Positions 44,547 to 54,769 of a stretch of 64,000 bases of DNA are shown in pieces (position 1 is the stretch's first letter; the number at the start of each line of letters is the position of its first letter). A model generated the notes under the pieces. That model worked only from the letters and a program-made list of their open reading frames with translations, was not told the DNA's origin and ran no database searches. Made by a program: the position numbers and the translations under genes. The stretch is from [Actinomadura] parvosata subsp. kistnae (GTDB lineage: Bacteria; Actinomycetota; Actinomycetes; Streptosporangiales; Streptosporangiaceae), in the NCBI RefSeq assembly GCF_900323885.1, contig NZ_OOHJ01000015.1, forward strand, positions 682,001 to 746,000. Reading direction: 5' to 3'.

Positions 44547-45638
44547 TCAAGGGGCGAACCCGGCCAGCTCGGGCACCGTGACACCGCCGAGGATCGAGCG
44601 GGCCAGCGCGTCGCCCGTGTACGGCGCCATCGTCAGCCCCGCCGCCCCGAACCCCGTCACCACGTACAGCCCGTCCTGCCCCGGCAGCGGCCCGGCGATC
44701 GGCGCCTGCTCCGACGGCAGCGGGCGCAGCCCGACCCGCGTCTCGATGAGCGTGGCGTCGGCCAGCCCCGGCGCGATCCGCAGCGCGTCGGACAGGACCT
44801 GCCACTGCCCCTGCGCCGTCACCCGCGCGTCGAACCCGCTGCCCGTCTCCCTCGTCGCTCCGACCGCCACCCGCGAGTCGTCGAAGGCCACCATGTAGTG
44901 GTGCGACAGCGGATGCACCGACGGCCACCGGCTGGTGTCTACGCCGTCGAGGCGCAGGTGCGAGATCTGGCCGCGCTGCGGCTCGACCGCCAGGCGCAGG
45001 CCGCGCGGCTCCAGCAGCTCGTTGGCCCAGGCGCCGGAGGCCACCAGCACCGCGTCGCCCTCCAGCACCTCGGAGCCGACCTCGACGCGGGGCGGGCCCT
45101 GCGGGCGCAGCCTGGCCCGGCCGTGCACCTGCCGGGCGCCGTACCTGGCGGCGCCCTGGAGCAGCGCATCGCGCATGGTGCGCCCGTCCACCCGGCCGCC
45201 GCCGGAGATGAACACGCCCTCCAGGGTGGGCGCGAGCACGGGGAACAGGGCGCGCACCTCGTCGTTGCCGACGCGCCGCACCTCGCCGACGATCGGGCCG
45301 GCGTCTCGGGCACGCGCCTCGACGCGGGCCTGCGCCTCGTCCAGCCGGGCCGGGTCCTCGTGCACGAGCAGCTCGCCGTTGCGGCGATAGTCGGTACGCT
45401 CCACGCCCGCCTCTGCCAGCAGCCCGATGACCTCGGGGTAGTAGGCGGCGCCCGCCGCGTACAGGTCGTAGAAGGGCCCCTCCACGGCGGAGGCCCACGG
45501 GGCGATGATGCCGGCGCTGGCCGCCGTGGCCTGCCCGGCCGCGCCGGAGTCGACGACCGTGACGGCCGCGCCCCTGCGGGCCAGCGCGAAGGCGGCGCTC
45601 GCGCCCGCGATGCCGGCGCCGATGACGATCACATGCAT
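44547..45638 (-). CDS. FAD-dependent oxidoreductase (DAO/glycine oxidase family)
   Basis: A 363-residue flavoprotein oxidising the C-N bond of an amino acid or amine. The dinucleotide fold is at the extreme N terminus (VIGAGIAGASAAFALARRGAAVTVVD) and the second FAD contact near the C terminus (GLYVVTGFGAAGLTMAPYTGDALA). RVGLRPLPSEQAPIAGPL is the typical DAO pre-terminal motif. D-amino acid, sarcosine or hydroxyproline oxidation are all possible. It sits upstream of GSII on the same strand (107-nt gap), which would fit ammonia recapture, though that is conjecture. Confidence 0.87.
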   Translation of the reverse strand: MHVIVIGAGIAGASAAFALARRGAAVTVVDSGAAGQATAASAGIIAPWASAVEGPFYDLYAAGAAYYPEVIGLLAEAGVERTDYRRNGELLVHEDPARLDEAQARVEARARDAGPIVGEVRRVGNDEVRALFPVLAPTLEGVFISGGGRVDGRTMRDALLQGAARYGARQVHGRARLRPQGPPRVEVGSEVLEGDAVLVASGAWANELLEPRGLRLAVEPQRGQISHLRLDGVDTSRWPSVHPLSHHYMVAFDDSRVAVGATRETGSGFDARVTAQGQWQVLSDALRIAPGLADATLIETRVGLRPLPSEQAPIAGPLPGQDGLYVVTGFGAAGLTMAPYTGDALARSILGGVTVPELAGFAP

Positions 45639-45750
45639 GATCTCCTTCCTACCGCATCGGGCATGGGCCCCGGCCTGCCGGGTAGCACCAGCGGAAACAC
45701 GCGTTCACAGTCGACTCCCCTCACGACGGCCGGCACACATGGAGCTCTGA

Positions 45751-46923
45751 GTGCACGTTTCCGCCGCGGTGTGGTGGCTGACGATCCTGGGGATCGTCGG
45801 GCTGCTGCTGTTCGACTTCGTCTTCCACGTCCGCAAGGCGCACATCCCCACGTTGCGCGAGGCGTCGGTCTGGTCGGCCCTGTACGTGGGCGTCGCCCTG
45901 CTGTTCGGCGCCGGCGTGTGGCTCTTCGGCGGCTCCGAGCCCGGGGCGGAGTACTTCGCCGGTTACGTGACGGAGAAGGCGCTGTCGGTCGACAACCTGT
46001 TCGTCTTCCTCGTGATCATGTCGAGCTTCAAGGTGCCGCGCGCCGACCAGCAGAAGGCGCTGCTGTTCGGCATCGTCTTCTCGCTGCTCGCGAGGAGCGG
46101 GTTCATCCTGGTGGGGGCGGCGCTGATCAACATGTTCGCGTGGGTGTTCTACGCGTTCGGCCTGATCCTGCTGCTCACGGCGGGCAACCTGCTCAAGCCC
46201 GAGAGCGAGGAGGGCCACTCCCCCGACAATCTCATGGTGCGGGTGGCGCGGCGGCTGCTGCGTACCACTGACACCTACGACGGCGACAAGCTCTTCACGG
46301 TGCAGGACGGCCGGCGGGTCATGACGCCGATGCTGCTCGTCATGATCGCCATCGGCGGCACCGACATCCTGTTCGCGCTCGACTCGATCCCGGCCATCTT
46401 CGGTCTCACCCAGAACGTCTACCTCGTCTTCACCGCGACCGCGTTCTCCCTGCTGGGGCTGCGGCAGCTCTACTTCCTCATCGACGGGCTGCTGGACCGG
46501 CTGATCTACCTCACCTACGGCCTGGCCGTCATCCTGGCGTTCATCGGCGTGAAGCTGATCCTGCACGCGCTGCACGAGAACAACGTGCCGTTCATCAACG
46601 ACGGCGAGCCGGTGCCGGTGGTGGAGATCAGCACGGGCCTGTCCCTGTCGGTGATCATCGGCGTGCTGGCGGTCACGGTGCTGGCCTCGCTGGCCAGCCC
46701 CAAGGGACGGGCGCAGAACACGGTGTCCAGGGCCCGCCGGTACGCCCAGGAGTACCTGGACGTCGAGCACGACCCGGAGCTGCGCGCGGAGCTGTTCGCC
46801 AAGCTCGTCGCCGAGGAGGAGCAGCTGCGGCGGCTGCCGGAGAAGTACCGGCGGCGGATCAGGGAGCAGGACAAGCTGACGGCGCTGCTGCGGCGCGCCC
46901 ACGAGGAACACGAACGCGGGTGA
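45751..46923 (+). CDS. TerC family integral membrane protein
   Basis: A 390-residue protein with about nine hydrophobic helices, including FVTEKALSVDNLFVFLVIMSSF (the membrane Asp-Asn pair of TerC) and GGTDILFALDSIPAIFGLTQNVYLVFTATAFSLLGLRQLYF. TerC proteins are linked to tellurite resistance and to metal (Mn) export at the membrane. The C-terminal ~60 residues are charged and cytosolic. GTG 45751 has GGAG 6 nt upstream. Transcription ends at the strong hairpin at 46945. Confidence 0.93.
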   Translation: MHVSAAVWWLTILGIVGLLLFDFVFHVRKAHIPTLREASVWSALYVGVALLFGAGVWLFGGSEPGAEYFAGYVTEKALSVDNLFVFLVIMSSFKVPRADQQKALLFGIVFSLLARSGFILVGAALINMFAWVFYAFGLILLLTAGNLLKPESEEGHSPDNLMVRVARRLLRTTDTYDGDKLFTVQDGRRVMTPMLLVMIAIGGTDILFALDSIPAIFGLTQNVYLVFTATAFSLLGLRQLYFLIDGLLDRLIYLTYGLAVILAFIGVKLILHALHENNVPFINDGEPVPVVEISTGLSLSVIIGVLAVTVLASLASPKGRAQNTVSRARRYAQEYLDVEHDPELRAELFAKLVAEEEQLRRLPEKYRRRIREQDKLTALLRRAHEEHERG

Positions 46924-46944
46924 ACACAGGGTAGACGCGGACGA

Positions 46945-46980
46945 GCGGGCCGGGGCGTCCGCTGGAACGCCCCGGCCCGC
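46945..46980. terminator. Intrinsic terminator after terC
   Basis: A perfect 14-bp stem, GCGGGCCGGGGCGT (46945-46958) with ACGCCCCGGCCCGC (46967-46980), 8-nt loop. It lies between the convergent TerC and FtsH-like genes and can serve both. Confidence 0.9.
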
Positions 46981-47002
46981 ACGCTGTCCCCCCTTTCATG
47001 GG

Positions 47003-50000
47003 TCAGGTACGCCGGTCGATGCCGTTGTTGCCGTCGTAGCCGAGCAGCCGCATGGCCGTGTCCGGGTCCATCGCCGCGGCCAGGAGCTGGGCCCGGGCGT
47101 GGGCCTGGTCGCGTTCCCGCTCCGCCTTGGCCTGCGCCGTACGGATGCCCTTGATCGCGACGAACGCCAGCCCCGCGCCCACGATCCCCGCGACGACCAC
47201 GACGAACAGCAGGAGCAGCAGCCCGGGCGAGGCCACGCCCGACACGGCCGCCCCGGAGCCGTTCCCGCCCGCCAGCGTGCCCGTCACGGCGAGCGCCGCG
47301 ATGACGGACAGCGCCACGAGCCCGAGCAGGCTGGCGACGACCAGCCAGACCCGGCCCGCGATCCGCCGCTTCCCCGCGCTCTGCGGCGCCGGCGCGGCGG
47401 TGGGCTCGCCGACCACGACGGGCACCACCGGGTGCGGCGCCGCCGCCGGTTGCGGGGTGGCCGCCCAGGGCACGAACTCGGGCCGGTCGGACTGCTCGGC
47501 GGGCAAGCCCGCCAGGGTGTCCTGCGCGGGCGGGCCCACGGGTGGTCCCACTGGCGGCACCATGGGCAGGGCCGTGCCCGGGGGCGGCGGTGGCGCCTGG
47601 ATCACCGGGGCGCCGCCGGGCGGCGTCAGGTAGGCGCCCTGACCGGCCGGCGCCGCGCTCACGGTGGCCGCCACCGGCTCCTGGATCCCCGGCAGCTCGC
47701 GCTCGATGTGGCTGTGCTCCTTGTGCGCCCTGACCGCGTCCCGGTGGTAGTCCTCCAGCTCCTGGTACAGCTCGTCGGAGGCGTAGACGCTGCCGTCGAG
47801 CAGCGGCCCCGGCTCGCGGCGGATGATGGCGACCACGTCGTCGCCGTTGAGCGTCTTGTGCGTCTCCAGCGCGTGTGCCAGGCAGAGCACCTCCCTGCGG
47901 TGCTCCTGCAGCAGCTGCTCGGTCTTCTCCAGCAGCCGCACGAGGTTGAACTCGATGCGCTCGCCCAGCACGTCGGGCGTCAGGTCGGGCTGGTTGCGGC
48001 TCGGCTCCCGGTCGGTGATGCCGATGCCGCCGCCCCCGCCGGGAGCCTTGCGGACGGCCTTGCCGCCCATGATCTCCAGCTCCTGGAGCGCGGGCAGCGA
48101 GGTGACGCCCGAGCCCATGCCCCAGTACGACTCCATCATCGCGGTCAGGTACGTCGCGGAGTACAGATCGCCGGAGACGCCCGAGGAGTTGTCCTCGCCG
48201 AAGAACATGCGCTCGCCCGCCAGCGAGGCGAGGGAGACCATGATGTCGGCCTCGTGCTCGGACTTCCACCGGGTGAACTGGTCCTCGGGCTTGATCGAGG
48301 CGACCATGCCCAGGTAGTCGGCGCCCTTCTCGATGGTGGCGATGTCGATCTCGAGGTGGAAGCGGGTGACGTAGGCGACGACGGCGTGGCACGCCTCGTG
48401 CACGGCCACGGCGTGCCGCTCCCGCTCGATGTACTCGACGTCCTCGGGCGGGCCGAGCTGCTTGAGCCGCTTGGCGCGCAGCACGTCGGACCAGGTGATG
48501 ACCTCGCGGCCGTCCCTGATGGCGGTGATGAGCGACTCGTTGACGAGGTCCTTGATCGTGGCGCCGGTGGCGTACGGGGTGATCGTGGCGAGTTTGTCGA
48601 TCTGCTCGGGGGTGAGCTCGTGCTCGACCTTGTCGAAGTAGCCCTGGTAGGTGCGCACCCGCCCGGCCTTGGACGGGTAGCCGACCTTGTAGATGCGGTC
48701 GATGCGGCCCGGCCGCAGCAGCGCCTCGTCCAGCGCGTCGGGCCGGTTGGTGGCCATCATGACGAGGATGCGGTACTTGGGCGGCGGCTTGGGCCGCATG
48801 CCGAGCAGGCGGCGCACGAGCCGGTTGAAGAACCCGCGCGGCTTCTTCAGCCCGGACAGCTCGGTCAGCAGCGCCTGCAGCGTGCCGGGGTCGCCGCTGT
48901 TCATCATGCCGCCGCCCATCATGAAGCGGTTGCGGCGGCCCGGCTCCTCCTCGGCGCCGCGCCCGCCGCGGAAGGCGAGCAGCTGGCGGGTGGCCTCGGA
49001 CATGTAGCTCATGCCGTGGCAGCCGTCGAGGCCCGTCGAGTGCCCGGCGAAGCCGCCGCCCTGGCCGGGCGGGCCCTGCTGGGCGAGCCGGCCGCGCTTG
49101 CCGAGCGAGTCGGCCTCGTCGAAGAAGACGATCACGCCGCCGTACCGCAGGGCCAGCTTGCGCAGCTTCCTGAACAGCGACTTGACCTTGAGGATGCCGA
49201 TGCCCATGAACATGTTCGTGAACGCGCCCGGGTCCACGAACACGTACGGCTTGCCGGTCTCGCCGGCCACGGCCTCGGCCATGAGGGTCTTGCCGGTGCC
49301 GGGCGGCCCCCACAGCAGCAGGCCGCTGGGGACGTACCCGCCGCGCCGCTCGATCTCGTCGGGCCGCTCCAGGAAGACGATGTTCTCCTGAACGCGCTCG
49401 ACCACGTGGTCCTGGCCCCACACGTCGTGGAAGCGGGTCTTGATGTCGTCGGGGAAGTACGTCTCGACGCCGCCCCTGGACAGGAACCAGAACAGGCCGA
49501 CGAACTGGATGATGACGAAGAAGAACAGGAAGACGATCTGCAGGAAGAACGGCAGCGCCTGCCACAGCAGCGCGGGCGCCTGGAGCAGCGCGGCGAACGG
49601 GCTGACGTCCAGCACCGCCCCCAGCACCAGGGCGACCAGCGCGACGAAGAAGGCGATCTTCAGTGCCCGCGCGAGGCGGAAGCGGGTCCAGTCGTCGAAG
49701 CGGCGGTGCGTCCAGCGCTCGAACCCGCCGAAGACCTTCTGGCTCCAGAAGCGGTGGTAGCCGGACCAGTGCTCGCTGACGAAGAAGTGCAGCTGCCGGA
49801 TCAGCTCCGCGCCGAGCAGCCAGAAGATCCACTGGTAGGCGAGCGCGATCTGCTGCGCGGCCTGCGGGAAGGTGATGATGCCCGCGAAGTCCGCCATCAC
49901 CTTCCAGGTGAGGACGAGGTAGGCCAGGACGAGGGCGATGAGGAACTTGCTCCGGTCCCAGAACTGCATCTTCTTCCTGGTCACGGATTCGGGATCAGTG

Positions 50001-50050
50001 GGCCCGCTGCCGGGGGCGCGCAGCCCTTCGTGGTGAACTGTGGTGGTCAT
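47003..50050 (-). CDS. FtsH-like membrane AAA+ ATPase/metalloprotease with atypical architecture
   Basis: A 1015-residue protein. Four hydrophobic segments precede the ATPase (~36-60, 68-84, 132-148, 165-190). AAA motifs are Walker A GPPGTGKT (~248-255), Walker B VIVFFDEAD (~307-313) and the second region of homology MMATNRPDALDEALLRPGRIDR (~431-452). Between Walker B and the latter lies a ~110-residue Gly/Met-rich insertion absent from FtsH. The peptidase-like domain has HEACH (551-555), satisfying HExxH, and a possible third ligand Asp628. A Pro-rich linker (~760-870) leads to two further hydrophobic helices and a charged tail, unlike bacterial FtsH. Nine nucleotides follow the lipoprotein stop. 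It is not a canonical FtsH. Confidence 0.85.
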   Translation of the reverse strand: MTTTVHHEGLRAPGSGPTDPESVTRKKMQFWDRSKFLIALVLAYLVLTWKVMADFAGIITFPQAAQQIALAYQWIFWLLGAELIRQLHFFVSEHWSGYHRFWSQKVFGGFERWTHRRFDDWTRFRLARALKIAFFVALVALVLGAVLDVSPFAALLQAPALLWQALPFFLQIVFLFFFVIIQFVGLFWFLSRGGVETYFPDDIKTRFHDVWGQDHVVERVQENIVFLERPDEIERRGGYVPSGLLLWGPPGTGKTLMAEAVAGETGKPYVFVDPGAFTNMFMGIGILKVKSLFRKLRKLALRYGGVIVFFDEADSLGKRGRLAQQGPPGQGGGFAGHSTGLDGCHGMSYMSEATRQLLAFRGGRGAEEEPGRRNRFMMGGGMMNSGDPGTLQALLTELSGLKKPRGFFNRLVRRLLGMRPKPPPKYRILVMMATNRPDALDEALLRPGRIDRIYKVGYPSKAGRVRTYQGYFDKVEHELTPEQIDKLATITPYATGATIKDLVNESLITAIRDGREVITWSDVLRAKRLKQLGPPEDVEYIERERHAVAVHEACHAVVAYVTRFHLEIDIATIEKGADYLGMVASIKPEDQFTRWKSEHEADIMVSLASLAGERMFFGEDNSSGVSGDLYSATYLTAMMESYWGMGSGVTSLPALQELEIMGGKAVRKAPGGGGGIGITDREPSRNQPDLTPDVLGERIEFNLVRLLEKTEQLLQEHRREVLCLAHALETHKTLNGDDVVAIIRREPGPLLDGSVYASDELYQELEDYHRDAVRAHKEHSHIERELPGIQEPVAATVSAAPAGQGAYLTPPGGAPVIQAPPPPPGTALPMVPPVGPPVGPPAQDTLAGLPAEQSDRPEFVPWAATPQPAAAPHPVVPVVVGEPTAAPAPQSAGKRRIAGRVWLVVASLLGLVALSVIAALAVTGTLAGGNGSGAAVSGVASPGLLLLLFVVVVAGIVGAGLAFVAIKGIRTAQAKAERERDQAHARAQLLAAAMDPDTAMRLLGYDGNNGIDRRT

Positions 50051-50059
50051 GAAGCTCCC

Positions 50060-50737
50060 TCATCCGGGCAGCCGGAGCAGCTTGAAAGAACTCGCGATCT
50101 TGTCGAACTCGGCGGCGCGCTTGGCGTAGCAGATCGCCTGGCAGCCGATGAGCATGACGGAGACCGTGGCCCCCTTCTCGTCGAGGATGGCCGTGTGGTC
50201 GAACGTCTGGACCTCGGGGCCGATCTGGTAGTTGAAGCGGACGTGCACTCCCCTGGCACCGCCGTCGAGGCTCAGGACCTCGTCGCTGATGGGCTCGAAG
50301 CGGTTGAACATCGGCATCTGGTTCGCGGCGAGGGCCTGCTGCAAATAGGCGGTGCGCATCTCCTCCGTCACCGGGAGGATGAAGTCGCGCAGCCTGTTCA
50401 GGGAGATCGAGTCCCGTTGCTCTTCCGTGAGCTGGTGCACGGCGGCGTAGACGAACGGCTCCGTCGAGCCGAGCAGGTGGTTGACCGACGGGTCGGCCGA
50501 CTGGTCGAAGGCCGTCGACCAGACCCGCTGCGCCCGCAGCATCGCCGCCTGTGAGTTCGGATGGTCGCCGGACAGGTACAGCTCGATGGGGTAGGCGTCG
50601 AGCTGGGTGAACGAGGCGGGCACCTTGAAGTACGTCGTGCCGGCCTTGTCGCGTACGTAGGTGAACTCCGGCTGTCCGCACGCGGACAGCATCAGGACCG
50701 CGACCATGAGCGCGATCAAAGCCCGTGTCTTTTTCAC
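50060..50737 (-). CDS. putative lipoprotein, unknown function
   Basis: A 225-residue exported protein. A lipobox LSAC is at ~17-20 (MKKTRALIALMVAVLMLSAC), predicting lipid attachment at Cys20. The mature part shows an alpha/beta pattern with no domain I recognise; Cys pair in MLIGCQAICYAK may form a disulfide. GTG 50737 is preceded by GGAGG ~11 nt away. It is the first gene of a two-gene unit with the FtsH-like protease 9 nt downstream, suggesting it is a substrate-delivery or regulatory partner on the outer face of the membrane. Confidence 0.8.
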   Translation of the reverse strand: MKKTRALIALMVAVLMLSACGQPEFTYVRDKAGTTYFKVPASFTQLDAYPIELYLSGDHPNSQAAMLRAQRVWSTAFDQSADPSVNHLLGSTEPFVYAAVHQLTEEQRDSISLNRLRDFILPVTEEMRTAYLQQALAANQMPMFNRFEPISDEVLSLDGGARGVHVRFNYQIGPEVQTFDHTAILDEKGATVSVMLIGCQAICYAKRAAEFDKIASSFKLLRLPG

Positions 50738-50986
50738 CAGGGCTTACCTCCGCATGACGGACCAACGGAGTTGTTGTGCCCGCTTTGGAGGCGATTCAGC
50801 TCGCCGCACGATGAGAAATCTTGACCAAATCTTGGCCATGCATTGGCTTTACTTGTTACAGACCCAAAAGCCCTCCGTGCAGGGGCTGCGTCGCACCGCT
50901 ACAACGTTCATGCAACCCCCATTGGTTCATCCCAGGAAGTAGCGAAAGATGTGAGGATCTCCTATCGACAAGCCCTGGAGCGGACA

Positions 50987-51322
50987 ATGACAGAACCCGC
51001 GATGGAGACCGTCGACGGCTTCGGCATCACCGCCGAGCGCCAGTTCGCCGACCTCTGGTCACGGTCGGTGCTGACGGTCAAGGAGCGGCGCCTGCTCCTT
51101 CTCGGGCTGCTCGTCGGCCAGGGGCTGCACGACATGACCGAGGTCCAGCTCGACGTGGCCCTGCGGGCCGGCGAGCTGAGCGAGGCCGAGCTGCGGGAGG
51201 TGGCGGTCTTCCTCACCCACTACGCGGGCTGGGCCAGGGGCGCCCAGCTCAACGGCCAGGTGGAGTCGCTGATCGAGCGGGTCAGGCGGGCTCGATCCGA
51301 TAGATCGGGCCCTGGAGGCTGA
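50987..51322 (+). CDS. carboxymuconolactone decarboxylase (CMD) family protein
   Basis: A 111-residue all-helical protein resembling the CMD/AhpD fold (FADLWSRSVLTVKERRLLLLGLLVGQGLHDM, then ELREVAVFLTHYAGWARGAQ). The AhpD CxxC is absent, so a peroxidase role is unlikely; a decarboxylase-type role is possible. ATG 50987 follows GGAG by 7 nt; an upstream in-frame start at 50843 would add 48 residues of intergenic composition. Its 3' end overlaps the convergent sugar dehydrogenase gene by 41 bp. The 249 bp upstream hold divergent promoters and no other gene. Confidence 0.78.
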   Translation: MTEPAMETVDGFGITAERQFADLWSRSVLTVKERRLLLLGLLVGQGLHDMTEVQLDVALRAGELSEAELREVAVFLTHYAGWARGAQLNGQVESLIERVRRARSDRSGPGG

Positions 51323-52448
51323 GCGCGTACAGCTCGCCGTCGGGGCCCTGACCGAAGGACGAGAGCTGGTCCACCTTGCCCACCTCGGCCGAGTCCGTCA
51401 CGTCGCCGGCGGGCGCGGCCCTGACCCAGCCGGCGCAGAAGTCGCCGTACAGGAACTGCCCCCGCAACCAGGGGATCTTCTGCCCGCGATAGACGTAACC
51501 GGCGATGACCGAGCAGTTGCCGCCCTCGCGCAGCGGGTAGACGATCACCGGCTCGACGAGGTCGGGGGCGTCGCCGTCGCGGAAGCGCGCCCTGCCCTCG
51601 CGCAGGCTCCACCCGTAGTTCTCGCCGCCCTTGGAGCTCGCGGGCTGGTGGTCGACCTCCTCCCACGCGTCCTGGCCGACGTCGCCGATCCACAGGTCGC
51701 CGGTGGCCCGGTCGAAGCTGAACCGCCAGGGGTTGCGCAGGCCGTAGGCCCAGATCTCGCCGCGCGCGCCCCGCCGGCCGGCGAACGGGTTGTCGCGCGG
51801 GATCGTGTACGGGTCGCCGCGCGGGTCGATGCGCACGATCTTGCCGAGCAGCGTGCGCAGGCTCTGGCCGTTGCGCTGGGGGTCGCCCGCGCTGCCGCCG
51901 TCGCCGAAGGCGATGTAGAGGTAGCCGTCGGGGCCGAAGGCGAGCTGGCCGCCGTTGTGGTTGGCGTACGGCTGGTCCTGCTTGAGCACGTCGCGCCGGC
52001 CGGTCGCCCGCTCGCCGTCGTAGGCCCACTCGGTGATGTGGGTGTCACCCCGCGCGTCGGTCCAGTCGAGGTAGACCCAGCGGCCCGTGGGGTGGAAGGC
52101 GACGCCGAGCAGGCCCTGCTCGTTGCCGGAGCTCACCTCGCCGGACAGGTCGATCACGGTCTTGCCGTCGGTGGTGCGCAGCCGGCCCGTCTGCTCGGCC
52201 ACGTAGAGCCGGTCGTCGCCCTTGCGCACGGCGAACGCGACCGGCCGCTCCAGCTCGGCGATCTTCGTGAAGCGCAGCTCGCCGCGCTCGGGCGTGGCCT
52301 GCTGCGGCTCGGGCAGGCTCGTGCGCTCAGCCGGCGAAGGGGCGGTGCTCCGCGGGGCGCGGGTCGCCGACCCGGCCGGTTGCTCGGGCGTGCAGGCGGT
52401 GAGGGCCATGAGGACGAGCCCGGCCACGACGAGGCGCACGTTGCCCAT
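51282..52448 (-). CDS. PQQ-dependent sugar dehydrogenase (glucose/sorbosone family), lipoprotein
   Basis: A 388-residue extracytoplasmic beta-propeller. A lipobox-like LTACTPEQ is near residue 19 (signal at 4-18). The propeller shows GLLGVAFHP, HNGGQLAFGPDGYLYIAFGDGG (a calcium/PQQ-site block), AYGLRNPWRFSFDRATGDLWIGDVGQD and IPWLRGQFLYGDFCAG. These match the soluble glucose dehydrogenase/YliI fold. PQQ use is inferred; no pqq genes are in the window. A Ser/Pro-rich linker (~25-50) joins anchor to propeller. Confidence 0.87.
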   Translation of the reverse strand: MGNVRLVVAGLVLMALTACTPEQPAGSATRAPRSTAPSPAERTSLPEPQQATPERGELRFTKIAELERPVAFAVRKGDDRLYVAEQTGRLRTTDGKTVIDLSGEVSSGNEQGLLGVAFHPTGRWVYLDWTDARGDTHITEWAYDGERATGRRDVLKQDQPYANHNGGQLAFGPDGYLYIAFGDGGSAGDPQRNGQSLRTLLGKIVRIDPRGDPYTIPRDNPFAGRRGARGEIWAYGLRNPWRFSFDRATGDLWIGDVGQDAWEEVDHQPASSKGGENYGWSLREGRARFRDGDAPDLVEPVIVYPLREGGNCSVIAGYVYRGQKIPWLRGQFLYGDFCAGWVRAAPAGDVTDSAEVGKVDQLSSFGQGPDGELYALSLQGPIYRIEPA

Positions 52449-52474
52449 CCTGCCACGACCGTTAAGGTGCAGGC

Positions 52475-53227
52475 ATGCCAACCGCACTGATCACGGGCGC
52501 GACGGCCGGAATCGGCGCCGCCTTCGCCCGCCACCTGGCCGCCGAGGCCTACTCGCTCGTCCTCGTGGCGCGCGACGAGCAGCGCCTCGCCAAGACCGCC
52601 GACCAGCTCAAGCTCCGGTACGGCGTCAGCGTCGAGGTGCTGCCCGCCGACCTGTCCACCGAAGACGGCCTGACCAGGGTGGAGTCGAGGCTGCGCGACG
52701 GCGTCGACCTGCTGGTCAACAACGCCGGCTTCGGCAACGCGGGCAGCTTCCCCGACGTGCCGGTGGCCAACGAGCTGCGCATGCTCAAGGTGCACTGCGA
52801 GGCCGTGCTGCGGCTGACGCTGGCGGTGCTGCCCGGCATGCGCGAGCGCGACCGCGGCGCGATCGTGAACGTGTCGTCGGCCGGCGCGTTCTTCCCCAGC
52901 GCCAGCACCTACAGCGCGTCGAAGGCGTGGGTGGTCAACTTCAGCGAGTCGGCCGCGAGCACACTGAGCAGGTCGCGCATCAGGGTCATGGCGCTGTGCC
53001 CCGGCTTCGTGCGCACCGAGTTCCACCAGCGGGCCTCGATGGACTCCTCGGCCATCCCGTGGTTCCTGTGGCTGAAGGCCGACGACGTGGTGCGCGCGGC
53101 GATGCGGGACCTGGCGCTGGGCAAGCGGGTGTCGGTGCCGGACGTGCGGTACAAGGTCCTCCTGGCGATCGGCCGGCTCGTGCCGCGCAGCATCCAGAAC
53201 ATGGTGGCCGCGCGCATCGCGCACTGA
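52475..53227 (+). CDS. SDR-family oxidoreductase (DltE/3-oxoacyl reductase-like)
   Basis: A 250-residue classical SDR with TGATAGIGA (~6-14), LVNNAGFGNAGSF, the catalytic Ser in NVSSAGAFF and YSASK (~146). Cofactor loop VARDEQRLAKTA suggests NADP. The C-terminal segment VLLAIGRLVPRSIQNMVA is hydrophobic, common in the acyl-processing SDRs near lipids. Divergent from the sugar dehydrogenase across 26 bp, so promoters overlap. Confidence 0.88.
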   Translation: MPTALITGATAGIGAAFARHLAAEAYSLVLVARDEQRLAKTADQLKLRYGVSVEVLPADLSTEDGLTRVESRLRDGVDLLVNNAGFGNAGSFPDVPVANELRMLKVHCEAVLRLTLAVLPGMRERDRGAIVNVSSAGAFFPSASTYSASKAWVVNFSESAASTLSRSRIRVMALCPGFVRTEFHQRASMDSSAIPWFLWLKADDVVRAAMRDLALGKRVSVPDVRYKVLLAIGRLVPRSIQNMVAARIAH

Positions 53228-53250
53228 ACCCCGTACCGGAGCAAAAAGGC

Positions 53251-53287
53251 GGGCCCCCGCCGCGGGAGGGGGTCGCGGTGGGGGCCC
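53251..53287. terminator. Intrinsic terminator between SDR and ABC ATPase genes
   Basis: GGGCCCCCGCCGCG (53251-53264) pairs with CGCGGTGGGGGCCC (53274-53287), 14 bp with one G-T wobble and a 9-nt loop, followed by GC-rich sequence. Serves the two convergent genes. Confidence 0.82.
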
Positions 53288-53351
53288 AGGCGGTCGCGGG
53301 CTCACGCCCGCGGCCGGGAACAGGATGCCAGTGGCTCAGCAGCTCAGTGGC

Positions 53352-54566
<1,215 letters not shown>

Positions 54567-54647
54567 GACATTCCTTCGCGCTCCAGGGCGGATGGCCCGG
54601 ATGGTCCCGTCAGATCCACTCGCGCGGAGTGAATCTCCCACTCGGCG

Positions 54648-54769
54648 TGGATACGTTTTCAAGCATCTCACCCGAAACGGACATCGGTGTCAAGGGTTAC
54701 GGCGTGACCAGCCCTTGTCCTCACAGGTGGCTTCCAGTTTTCGCGGAACCATGATGGAATCGTTTCCAT
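54648..54769. promoter_or_regulatory. LacI-type operators in the ugpC/lacI divergent region
   Basis: ATGGAA-TCGT-TTCCAT (54754-54769) is a perfect 6-bp inverted repeat and its right half covers the LacI start codon (54768). A weaker relative, TGGATACGTTTTCA (54648-54661), lies ~80 bp upstream of ugpC's start. The pattern fits the CcpA/LacI-family consensus (TGNAANCGNTNNCA), suggesting autoregulation and control of the ATPase. Confidence 0.7.

Noticed and set aside
47099..50554. Very long open frame on the + strand opposite the FtsH-like gene
   Set aside because: GC-rich codon bias leaves the antisense frame open; the minus frame has AAA and HExxH motifs, the antisense one has none.
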